A stretch of DNA of 9,222 nt from positions 1 to 9,222 of the forward strand of contig JBBRLG010000291.1 in NCBI GenBank assembly GCA_038231495.1, given 5' to 3'. The DNA comes from JBBRLG01 sp038231495. GTDB lineage: Bacteria; Planctomycetota; Planctomycetia; Gemmatales; Gemmataceae. Made by a program: the position numbers and the translations under genes. The notes beneath the pieces were generated by a model. The model was given only the letters and a program-made list of their open reading frames with translations. It had not been told where the DNA came from and did no database searches. This document shows positions 1 to 6,615 of the stretch, piece after piece. Every line of letters begins with the position of its first letter. Positions within the stretch are counted from its first letter, which is position 1.

Positions 1-1980
1 AAGCATATCCCCAGGGCCGCGCTGCTTCTCGCCATCATAGCGCGCGCGGCTACGGCCCAGGCCCAACCATCCCAACCCGCCGTCGAACTGCCGCAGCCCC
101 AACGGGTGGCGACGGCCGACGTACCGTTAGAAATCGTTGAGTTTCGGGACATAACCCTGCACGATGCGATGCGACTCCTGTCACAACAGACGGGCATGAA
201 AATTGTCGCTTCGGCGGAAGCGGGTAAGCTCAAAACGTCGGTCTACCTGGAAAACGTCACGCCCCTCGTCGCGGTGGACGCGCTGAGTCGTGCCAACGGG
301 CTGATTTATCGGCGCGACCCCGAAAGCGGCATCGTCCGCATCTACACGACGAAGGAAAACCAGCGCGACCTGACTTGTTTTCGCGAGGACAACACCGAGG
401 TCTTCACGCTGCTCTACCCCAACGCCGTCAACGCCGCGACGGCGATTCGCGACCTGTTCGGCAGCCGCGTCCTCCTCAGCTACGGTGCCAGCGACGAGCG
501 CGCGATTCAAGATTTGCAGCAACGCCTCGAACGCTTCGACCTCATTAACAGTCGGGGCCTGGGCCTGGGGACTTTCCAAGGGGGTGCCGGTGTCGGGGGT
601 CCGGGCGGGGCGGGGGCGGGGGGGGTAGGCAACCTGGGTGGGGCCGGGACCAGTGGGGCCGGGGGAGTAGGCGGGCGGCTGAACGGCAACGATCAGGTAG
701 GCAGCCAGGCGTTGCGCGACCCGCGGCGCGCGGACTCTCGTCCGGAGCAGCGCCTGGACGGGCTGACCCCGGAAGAGATTCAGGAATTGGAAACCTCCCT
801 GGGCAACAAGGAAGGCCCCGACCGCGCCATGCTGCTGGAACTCCTACGCCGCCGCCCGGCCACCATCTATGTCACCGTCATCAAGGAACACAACCAAATC
901 ATCGTGCGCACCAGCGACCCGGCCACGCTACAGCAAATTCGGGAGTTAGTCGGCCGACTCGACGTGCCCACGCCCGTGGTCTTGCTCGAAGTCAAGGTGC
1001 TGCAAATCGACCTGCGCGACGACTTCAGTTCGATCTTCGATTACCAGTTCACCGACGGCGTGCTGAACGCCGGCGGCTTCACCACGGGCAACATCCTGCC
1101 GCCGTTTGCCGACGCACTGTCGTTCGAGCAACGGCGGTTCGCGGCGGTAAATCCTGGCCCGCGCGGGCTGGACCCGGGACAGAACCTGACGTACCAGATC
1201 GTCAGCGCCAACTTCCGCGCCCGCTTGCAATTACTGGAATCGAAGAACCGCGTGACCGAATTGGCGACGCCCCTCCTGATGACGGCCAATAACGAGGTGA
1301 GCCGCATTTTTACCGGCGAGACGCGGCCGATCACGATCGGATTCACGCCGTCCCAGGTCGTCGGCAACGGCCTCGCACCGCCGACGAGCATCATCGGCAG
1401 CCCGATCACGACGTTGCAAGACCTGGGCACGTCGCTCCTCATCACGCCCAACATCAACGCCGACCGCACGGTCACGCTGCGCATCGTGCAGGAAACGTCG
1501 TCGGTGAATCCCAACGGCGGCAACATTCCGGTGCCCAACGGCAACGGGTCGGTCACGCAGGTCGCGGTGGACACGGTCCAGCGGCAAACGGTGAGCGGCA
1601 CGATCGTCGCCCAGGACGGCCTCGCCATCGCGCTGGGCGGCTTGATCCAGGAAAGCGTCTCGGACTCGCGCTCCGAGGTGCCCGGCCTGGGCAATGTTCC
1701 CTACCTGGGTTTCTTCTTCCGCCGGCAACAGACGCAGCGCAGCCGCAAGGAGTTGGTCGTCATGGTCCGGCCCTTCGTCTTGAGCACGCCGTGCGAATCG
1801 GCCTCCGCCAGCCGGTTTGTGCTGGACGCCCTGAGCATTCACCCGAATGCCCCGGAAGGCGGCCTGGGGACACTGGGCACCTACCTGCCGCCCGAAGTGC
1901 CGCGTCCCAACCCGCCGCAGTCCCAGCTTCAGAATGTCTTCCGCGGCCACACCATCCTACCCAAGGACTATTTGCCATGA
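1..1980 (+). CDS. GspD/PilQ-family outer-membrane secretin (5' end outside window)
   Basis: Probable outer-membrane secretin, the multimeric gated channel of a type II secretion or type IV pilus-like system. The frame is open from base 1. The first 35 codons before the first in-window GTG (106) encode a hydrophobic stretch (LLLAIIARAATAQA) ending in an AxA-type signal-peptidase site, so the true start lies a few codons upstream of the window. Numbering from base 1: an STN/N0-like domain at about 41-119, an N1-like repeat at about 133-181 (TEVFTLLYPNAVNAATAIRD), a glycine-rich linker at about 185-230, a further N-domain at about 288-324 (NQIIVRTSDPATLQQIRELV), then the secretin domain from about 322 (VVLLEVKVLQIDL) to about 595 with the signature VPGLGNVPYLGFFFR starting at 560. 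A Pro-rich tail follows. The domain order supports the family; the exact system (T2SS or pilus) cannot be told here. The stop overlaps the next start as ATGA. Confidence 0.9.
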   Translation, partial: KHIPRAALLLAIIARAATAQAQPSQPAVELPQPQRVATADVPLEIVEFRDITLHDAMRLLSQQTGMKIVASAEAGKLKTSVYLENVTPLVAVDALSRANGLIYRRDPESGIVRIYTTKENQRDLTCFREDNTEVFTLLYPNAVNAATAIRDLFGSRVLLSYGASDERAIQDLQQRLERFDLINSRGLGLGTFQGGAGVGGPGGAGAGGVGNLGGAGTSGAGGVGGRLNGNDQVGSQALRDPRRADSRPEQRLDGLTPEEIQELETSLGNKEGPDRAMLLELLRRRPATIYVTVIKEHNQIIVRTSDPATLQQIRELVGRLDVPTPVVLLEVKVLQIDLRDDFSSIFDYQFTDGVLNAGGFTTGNILPPFADALSFEQRRFAAVNPGPRGLDPGQNLTYQIVSANFRARLQLLESKNRVTELATPLLMTANNEVSRIFTGETRPITIGFTPSQVVGNGLAPPTSIIGSPITTLQDLGTSLLITPNINADRTVTLRIVQETSSVNPNGGNIPVPNGNGSVTQVAVDTVQRQTVSGTIVAQDGLAIALGGLIQESVSDSRSEVPGLGNVPYLGFFFRRQQTQRSRKELVVMVRPFVLSTPCESASASRFVLDALSIHPNAPEGGLGTLGTYLPPEVPRPNPPQSQLQNVFRGHTILPKDYLP

Positions 1981-3545
1981 GTGGGAACGAAGCACGAAAT
2001 CGCGGCCTGTTGCGGGCTCTGCGTCCGGTCCGACTGCTGCTCGCGGGACTGGTCTTTACGCCGGCTGGGTGCGTGGCTTTGGACCAATCCCTACCCAGTC
2101 CCCCCCCCGCCGCCGCCGTGCAGCAGGTCAAGGTCGGGGGCGATGGCGTGCGGCTAGGCGACGCCCAACAGGCGGGGTTGCCGCGCGATGTTTTCCTACG
2201 CCGCCTGGGCGAACTGGTGGCAGCGCACCAATTCGTCACGGCCCAGCGCTGGGTGGAGCGCTATCCCGACGTGGCGCTGGAGGTCCTGCGCGGCGTCACG
2301 GCCCCGCAGGCCGGCGACCCGCTTTTGCAGGGGCTGGCCAAGACGTATGAGGAGCAATGCTGCGGGGCGGGTGCCGTGCCCGGATGGGTCGCGTTGCTCC
2401 AGGAGCGGGCCGCGCACCCAGACCGCTACCAGGCTTACGACGCCGCCCGCCAGGAGGTTGTCGGCCACTTGCACAACGGCCGCTTCAAGGAAGCCGCGGA
2501 AGTGCGCTTGCCGGCCCTGGCCAAGGGCGCTCCGTGCGTGGTTCTGGAAGTGGACGCGCTCCAGCTGTCCGGCGAAGCGTTGTTGCTCGCCGACCGACCC
2601 CAGGACGCCGCGGCGTGCTTTGCCGAGGCGCTGAAGCTTGCGTGCCCGGCCTACCCGCACCAGGGCGTACACCTATTATTGTCGCTTAGCGAGGCCCAGC
2701 GCCGCTGCGGGAACGCCGGGCCGGCCGACGCGACGTGGAAGGACGCGACCGAACTGGCTGCGTCCTTATTGACGCCGGAGCGCCCGGTCGCGGACCCGGC
2801 CCAGTGGGAGCGCATCGCCTACCTGCGTCCCGTGCGGTCCGACTGGCCCGCGGTCGTCGGCCAGCAATTCGACCACGGCCGCGACGAAACCTTACGCCTG
2901 ATTGCCGCGGCATCAGCCGGTCCGGGGCCGGTGAGCGAAGCGTTGCCGTGGGCGGCGGTCGGCCAGTGGCGCTTGCACCGCAATGAACCCCAGGCCGCGC
3001 TGCTGGCCTTCAAACACGCCGAGACTTTCGCCACGGACCCCGTTTGCCGCGACCGGCTGCAACTGGGTGAGGCGCGGGCGCTGGCCCAGCTGGACCAGCG
3101 CGCTTCGGCCCTGGCCATCCTGAACCACCTCGCCGATCATCCGACCGCGGACGTGGCGCAGCCCGCACTGGCCCTGCTGGGGGCTTTGCTATTCAAGGAG
3201 GGGCAAAATCCACAATCACTCGCGCTGTTGCGCAAGGCGCTGGGCAAGGACGCGAACCCCGTTTGGCCGGGTCGCGCCGAGGCACTGGCTGACCTGGGCC
3301 TGGCGTGTCTGACGGCGGGCGAGGATCTGGCAGGGTTGGCCTACTTGCACGCCGCCCAACAGCAGTTTGAGGCCACGCGCGACCACGAACTGCTGCAACA
3401 GTGTTTGTGGAACGAGGCCGCGTACCTGGAGCATCAAGCGCGCAAAAACGAGGCCGACAGCGTGCGCGAACGTGCCCGGAGGTTGGAAGGTGCTGCCGAG
3501 CGCAGCCCGAACCACTTGGATACACTGTCGATGCGGTCCAATTAA
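1977..3545 (+). CDS. TPR-like repeat lipoprotein, coupled to the secretin
   Basis: Predicted 522-residue envelope lipoprotein built of helical repeats, probably a scaffold or assembly partner of the upstream secretin. The start chosen is ATG 1977: it forms an ATGA overlap with the secretin stop and has an AAGGA ribosome site at 1963-1967, nine bases upstream. The same frame is open back to 1791, but that stretch is shadow sequence inside the secretin. The N-terminus has basic residues, a hydrophobic segment (VRLLLAGLVFTPAGC) and Cys32, a plausible lipidation site, although Pro at -3 makes the lipobox imperfect. A Pro/Ala linker (about 41-48) follows. The C-terminal half shows paired Ala/Leu-rich helices like tetratricopeptide repeats (ALLAFKHAETFA; GQNPQSLALLRKAL; GLAYLHAAQQQFEA). 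I do not recognise a named family. A pilotin-like or T2SS accessory role is inferred only from operon position. Confidence 0.75.
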   Translation: MSGNEARNRGLLRALRPVRLLLAGLVFTPAGCVALDQSLPSPPPAAAVQQVKVGGDGVRLGDAQQAGLPRDVFLRRLGELVAAHQFVTAQRWVERYPDVALEVLRGVTAPQAGDPLLQGLAKTYEEQCCGAGAVPGWVALLQERAAHPDRYQAYDAARQEVVGHLHNGRFKEAAEVRLPALAKGAPCVVLEVDALQLSGEALLLADRPQDAAACFAEALKLACPAYPHQGVHLLLSLSEAQRRCGNAGPADATWKDATELAASLLTPERPVADPAQWERIAYLRPVRSDWPAVVGQQFDHGRDETLRLIAAASAGPGPVSEALPWAAVGQWRLHRNEPQAALLAFKHAETFATDPVCRDRLQLGEARALAQLDQRASALAILNHLADHPTADVAQPALALLGALLFKEGQNPQSLALLRKALGKDANPVWPGRAEALADLGLACLTAGEDLAGLAYLHAAQQQFEATRDHELLQQCLWNEAAYLEHQARKNEADSVRERARRLEGAAERSPNHLDTLSMRSN

Positions 3546-3591
3546 GCGGGCGCGGCACGACCCTTTTCATCGTTACCTCCCGACTTTTGAC

Positions 3592-3620
3592 TTGACGGAC
3601 CGATTTTGCCCCTCGATAAT
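3592..3620 (+). promoter_or_regulatory. Sigma70-type promoter upstream of the RiPP cluster
   Basis: TTGACG (3592-3597) and GATAAT (3615-3620) are separated by 17 bases, near-consensus -35 and -10 boxes with ideal spacing. A second overlapping -35-like hexamer, TTGACT, lies at 3587-3592. Transcription would start near 3627 and run through the inverted repeat at 3651-3786 into the B1 gene, giving a leader of roughly 215 bases. It stands out in otherwise GC-rich DNA and is the best candidate promoter for the 3843-8766 operon. Promoter activity is inferred. Confidence 0.55.
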
Positions 3621-3650
3621 CACCTGACCAGCCTGGGGTTTTGTGTGAAG

Positions 3651-3786
3651 GTAACCGTTCACCGCCAATTTCTCCCCCCCTTACGAAGGGGGGTAGGGGG
3701 GGTTAAGCTCGGTTGACGTACTGCGTCCTGGTTTCAACTCCACCCCCCCCTGCCCCCCCTTCGTAAGGGGGGGAGTGAACGGTTAC
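3651..3786. repeat. 136-bp imperfect inverted repeat, MITE/REP-like element
   Basis: The outer arms are a perfect 12-bp inverted repeat: GTAACCGTTCAC (3651-3662) and GTGAACGGTTAC (3775-3786). Inside, 3672-3704 and about 3741-3774 are also near reverse complements, each holding a C-run, a 7-base TTACGAA or TTCGTAA core and a G-run, followed (or preceded on the other arm) by a second run. Differences are one run-length change (C8 against C7) and TG against TA. About 36 bases (3705-3740) form the loop. Each arm can also fold on itself. No clear target-site duplication flanks it. This looks like a dispersed non-autonomous element or REP-like repeat; it could also act as a transcription attenuator between the promoter and B1. 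Confidence 0.75.
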
Positions 3787-3842
3787 GTGTTAAATACGAG
3801 ACTTGCAGCAATTAGGACGATTCAAGCGCAGAAGGTTGCGGC

Positions 3843-4127
3843 ATGACTATATCGTTCGCCAAGCGCGTTTCCGTGCCGGCCGATGTGATGATCCAGGATG
3901 TCGCCGGCGAATCGGTGTTGCTCAACCTCAAGAGCGAGCAGTATTTCGGACTCGATGACATGGGCACCTGCATGTGGCGGTCGCTCACGACCTCGACCTC
4001 CATCCAGGCGACCTACGAGCAGCTGCTTACGGAATATGACGTGGACGCCGACCAGCTGCGCACCGATTTGAACGCCCTGGTCGAAAACCTGGTGGCTCAT
4101 GGCCTGGTGGAAGTCGCTGCCGACTAG
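3843..4127 (+). CDS. PqqD-like RiPP recognition protein (lasso B1 type)
   Basis: A 94-residue stand-alone PqqD-family protein, the winged-helix RiPP recognition element that in lasso-peptide clusters (B1) binds the precursor leader and presents it to the B2 protease. The sequence shows the family pattern: an N-terminal beta stretch (VSVPADVMIQDVAGESVLLN), then the SEQYFGLDDMGTCMWRSL block at about residues 32-48, then helices through DVDADQLRTDLNALVENLVAHGLVEV at the end. Length matches usual B1 proteins. Start ATG 3843 has GAAGG at 3831-3835, seven bases upstream. Its 3' end overlaps the B2 start by 29 bases, indicating translational coupling. The adjacent B2 and C genes, and a precursor with a matching YxxPxL leader, make the lasso-type role much more likely than a PQQ role. 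Confidence 0.9.
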   Translation: MTISFAKRVSVPADVMIQDVAGESVLLNLKSEQYFGLDDMGTCMWRSLTTSTSIQATYEQLLTEYDVDADQLRTDLNALVENLVAHGLVEVAAD

Positions 4128-4581
4128 CGGGCGAACGTTCCTCCGCCTGACCGCCGGGGACCGCCGCGAATTCGTGCTGGCCAGTTTGCTGTTGCCGACC
4201 ACCGCGCTCGCGTTCCGTGGCCTCGGCTTTCGTCGCTGGCAAGCGACGCTGGAACGCTGGGCACCCCGGTCCGCAACGGTCCGGTCGGACGCGGACGCCA
4301 CGGCGAAAGGGTTGCGAACCGCATGGCTGGTGAGGACGGCGGCGCGGTTTGTCGCGGGGCGCGAGAGTTGCCTGGCCCAAGCGCTGGTCCTGTGGTGGTT
4401 GTTACGGCGGCGCGGTTTCGAGAGCGAGTTGCGCATAGGAGTGCGGAAGCGCGGCGATCAGTTGCAAGCTCATGCCTGGGTGGAATACCGGGACCTGGTT
4501 TTGAACGATCGGGGCGACGAGCTTTCACCCTATTTGTCCTTCGACCGGGCCATCGTGTCCCTTGAGAGCAGTTCGGCATGA
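4099..4581 (+). CDS. Lasso-type B2 leader peptidase (transglutaminase-fold Cys protease)
   Basis: A 160-residue protein of the lasso peptide B2 (McjB C-terminal-like) family, cysteine proteases that remove the leader of the precursor once B1 has bound it. A catalytic triad is visible: Cys91 in GRESCLAQALVLWWLLRRRG, His125 in AHAWVEYRDLVLND and Asp137 at the end of that block; the 34- and 12-residue spacings are as expected for the family. The N-terminal helices (FLRLTAGDRREFVLASLLLP) resemble other B2 proteins. Start ATG 4099 lies inside B1 and has only a weak GGTGG (4091-4095) before it, so translation probably depends on coupling. The stop overlaps the cyclase start as ATGA (4578-4581). With B1 supplied separately, this is the split B1/B2 architecture rather than the fused McjB form. 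Confidence 0.92.
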   Translation: MAWWKSLPTSGRTFLRLTAGDRREFVLASLLLPTTALAFRGLGFRRWQATLERWAPRSATVRSDADATAKGLRTAWLVRTAARFVAGRESCLAQALVLWWLLRRRGFESELRIGVRKRGDQLQAHAWVEYRDLVLNDRGDELSPYLSFDRAIVSLESSSA

Positions 4582-6494
4582 GCGGCATTGTCGGCCTCCT
4601 TACCACCGGCGCGAGCGTTGACCGTGGGCTGTTGCAACGGCTGACCGACGACCTGTCGTTCCGGGGGCCGGACGGCCGTGCCGTGTGGTGCGATGGCGTC
4701 GTCGGCTTCGGGCGCGCTCTCTTCGACACGGTGCGTGAATCCGCCGGCCGCACGCCGCCTTTCACGCTGGACGGCCAAACCTACGTCGTCGCCGACGCCC
4801 GCATCGACGGCCGGGCGGAACTCCTGCGGAAACTCCGCGACCGCAGGGCGGCCTGCGCTGACGGGGCGACCGACGCGGAACTCCTTCTGCACGCTTATCG
4901 AGTGTGGGGCGAGGAGTGCGTCGTCCACTTGCTCGGCGATTTCGCCTTCGCCGTCTGGGACGGGCCGCGCCGGCAGCTGTTTGCCGCCCGCGACCACTTC
5001 GGGATCAAGCCGTTCTTTTTCGCGCGGACCGACGACGGCTTCGCATTTGGAAACACGCTCAACTGTCTCCGCCGACACCCGGATGTTTCGGCGCGGTTGA
5101 ACGAGCACGCCCTCGGCGACCTACTCCTGTTCGGTTTCAACAACGACCCGACGACGACGACGTTTGCCGACGTTCAGCGACTGCCGCCGGCGCACACACT
5201 GGTTTGGTCGCAAGGTCGGCTGCGGACGCGCCGCTACTGGAGCTTGCCGACTGACGGCACGGTGGCATACCGGGACGAGCGGGATTACGTCGATCATTTC
5301 CGCGACCTGCTGCGCACCGCTGTCGCGGACCGCTTACCGGCCGGCACCGTCGCCGTCAACATGAGCGGCGGCCTCGACTCGACAGCGTTGGCCGCCCTGG
5401 CCAAGGACGTATTGGCCGGACGAACGCGGGCCGACGAGCTGCGCGCCTTCACGGTCGTCTGGGACCGGTTAATTCCCGACGAGGAGCGGCACTACGCGGG
5501 GCTGGCGGCCGCGGCGCTGGGCGTGGGGGTTTCCTACCTGCCCGCGGACGACTATGTGCCGTTTCAGGACACCGCCACGGGCGAGCGCTGCTTGCCCGAA
5601 CCGACCGACGATCCGTTTACCGCGATCACGGCGGATGGCCTGGGCCGGGCCGCGGGGCACAGCCGGGTCACGCTCTCCGGCGACGGCGGCGACGCCGTCT
5701 TGTATTCCTCCCCGGCTTACATGATGGGCTTACTCCGGCGCGGCCGGGTGGTCAGCTGGCTCGGCGCGGTAGTGCAGCACACCCGCGCCCGCCGCCGACT
5801 GCCGCCGCTGGGCCTGCGGGCGTGGCTCAAACGCCGGGTCGGGTTGGGTCCGACGCCGCAGCCGTTCCCGGACTGGTTAAACCCCGCTTTCGTCGAGCGC
5901 TTGCACTTGCGCGACCGCTGGAACGAGGTCACTGCCGAGATGCCGGCGGCCCACCCGACGCACGCGGAGGCGCACCGACTGCTGTCCGGGCCGTACTGGC
6001 CGTGGCTGTTCGAGGCGGGCAATCCGGGCACAACTTCGGTTTCTTTAGAAATTCGTTATCCATTTTTCGACTTGCGTCTGGTAAACTTTGTCTTGTCAAT
6101 CCCCCCCCTGCCGTGGTGCGCGGACAAATGGGTCCTGCTGGCGGCACTGCGGGACCGGTTGCCGGATGCCATTCGTCTGCGCCCGAAGCGGCCGTTGAAC
6201 GGGGACCCGCTGGACGCCCTGCGCCGGCGCGGCTCCCTGAAATGGCCGGACCACCTGGATGACGTGCGGCGGATTGCGCCGTATGTTAATTGCGAACGGA
6301 TTCGGCAGTCGGCCGACTCGCAGAACCCTGACCCGTTGTTGACGAGGCCGATCAGTTTGTTGTACTGGTTAGACCACTTGACCCCCTTCGACCCTGTCCT
6401 TGAACGGGAGACGCACCATGAACTTGCCCACGACTGCAACCCCCAAGCGCCCCTACCAGGCGCCCAAGCTACGGGTGTACGGCACCGTCCGTGA
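4578..6494 (+). CDS. Asparagine-synthetase-like macrolactam synthetase (lasso C type)
   Basis: A 638-residue class B asparagine-synthetase homologue. In lasso biosynthesis the C protein adenylates a side-chain Asp/Glu and lets the new N-terminus attack it to form the ring. The N-terminal glutaminase-like half begins MSGIVG with FRGPDG at 28-33, but the nucleophile Cys2 of true AsnB is Ser2, so glutamine hydrolysis should be lost. The synthetase half has the ATP pyrophosphatase loop SGGLDS at 263-268, a second nucleotide-site motif SGDGGD at 367-372, and the conserved EIRYPFFDLRLVNFVLS segment. Start ATG 4578 has GAGAG at 4564-4568 and overlaps the B2 stop. The last 25 residues (614-638) overlap the precursor gene in another frame and look like an unconserved tail. 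Genuine asparagine synthesis is possible but unlikely given Ser2 and the neighbours. Confidence 0.9.
   Translation: MSGIVGLLTTGASVDRGLLQRLTDDLSFRGPDGRAVWCDGVVGFGRALFDTVRESAGRTPPFTLDGQTYVVADARIDGRAELLRKLRDRRAACADGATDAELLLHAYRVWGEECVVHLLGDFAFAVWDGPRRQLFAARDHFGIKPFFFARTDDGFAFGNTLNCLRRHPDVSARLNEHALGDLLLFGFNNDPTTTTFADVQRLPPAHTLVWSQGRLRTRRYWSLPTDGTVAYRDERDYVDHFRDLLRTAVADRLPAGTVAVNMSGGLDSTALAALAKDVLAGRTRADELRAFTVVWDRLIPDEERHYAGLAAAALGVGVSYLPADDYVPFQDTATGERCLPEPTDDPFTAITADGLGRAAGHSRVTLSGDGGDAVLYSSPAYMMGLLRRGRVVSWLGAVVQHTRARRRLPPLGLRAWLKRRVGLGPTPQPFPDWLNPAFVERLHLRDRWNEVTAEMPAAHPTHAEAHRLLSGPYWPWLFEAGNPGTTSVSLEIRYPFFDLRLVNFVLSIPPLPWCADKWVLLAALRDRLPDAIRLRPKRPLNGDPLDALRRRGSLKWPDHLDDVRRIAPYVNCERIRQSADSQNPDPLLTRPISLLYWLDHLTPFDPVLERETHHELAHDCNPQAPLPGAQATGVRHRP
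6406..6410 (+). promoter_or_regulatory. Ribosome-binding site of the precursor gene, inside the cyclase ORF
   Basis: GGGAG sits seven bases before ATG 6418 and is the clearest Shine-Dalgarno near any candidate start here. It lies inside the coding region of the cyclase, so the precursor is started independently before the cyclase ends. It decides the start of the 49-residue peptide, since the leader motif begins only 12 codons later. Confidence 0.65.
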
Positions 6495-6567
6495 ACTGAC
6501 GGGCAACACCACCAGCACCGGCCCCATGGGCGACGGCGCGATGTTCTTCCGCACCAAGACGGGCTGA
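6418..6567 (+). CDS. Lasso-type RiPP precursor peptide (49 aa)
   Basis: Short gene encoding the probable substrate of the cluster. Residues 13-28, YQAPKLRVYGTVRELT, match the lasso-family leader pattern YxxPxL...G...T: Tyr13, Pro16 and Leu18 are the expected contacts for the B1 recognition protein, and Thr28 is the conserved Thr normally at leader position -2. The segment after it (29-49) is rich in Gly and Thr (NTTSTGPMGDGAM then FFRTKTG) and would hold the core. Its only acidic residue is Asp39. The gene starts inside the cyclase gene in a different frame (77-base overlap) and ends 48 bases before the tailoring gene. Oddity: if cleavage follows Thr28-X, Asp39 is core residue 10, outside the 7-9 used for known lasso rings, so the product may be non-canonical. 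The family assignment from the leader is strong; the mature structure is unknown. Confidence 0.88.
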   Translation: MNLPTTATPKRPYQAPKLRVYGTVRELTGNTTSTGPMGDGAMFFRTKTG

Positions 6568-6615
6568 GACGGCACCCGCCCGGCCGCCGTTGCCTCTCAC
6601 CTGTAACGACTCGGG

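Noticed and set aside
181..1950. Several long minus-strand frames opposite the secretin
   Set aside because: Low-complexity Arg/Ala/Pro-rich translations typical of antisense shadows in GC-rich genes, while the plus strand has clear secretin domains.
1791..1976. Upstream extension of the TPR lipoprotein frame to 1791
   Set aside because: It lies wholly inside the secretin, lacks a ribosome site, and would bury the lipoprotein signal peptide; ATG 1977 gives an ATGA overlap and a good ribosome site.
3843..4127. PQQ biosynthesis PqqD
   Set aside because: No other pqq genes are present; the gene overlaps a B2 peptidase and precedes a lasso-type cyclase.
4578..6494. Housekeeping asparagine synthetase
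   Set aside because: Cys2 is replaced by Ser and the gene is coupled to B1/B2 and a lasso-type precursor.
6569..6590. Possible attenuator hairpin between precursor and fusion gene (ACGGC and GCCGT)
   Set aside because: Only five base pairs around a 12-base loop and no T-run; too weak to call.
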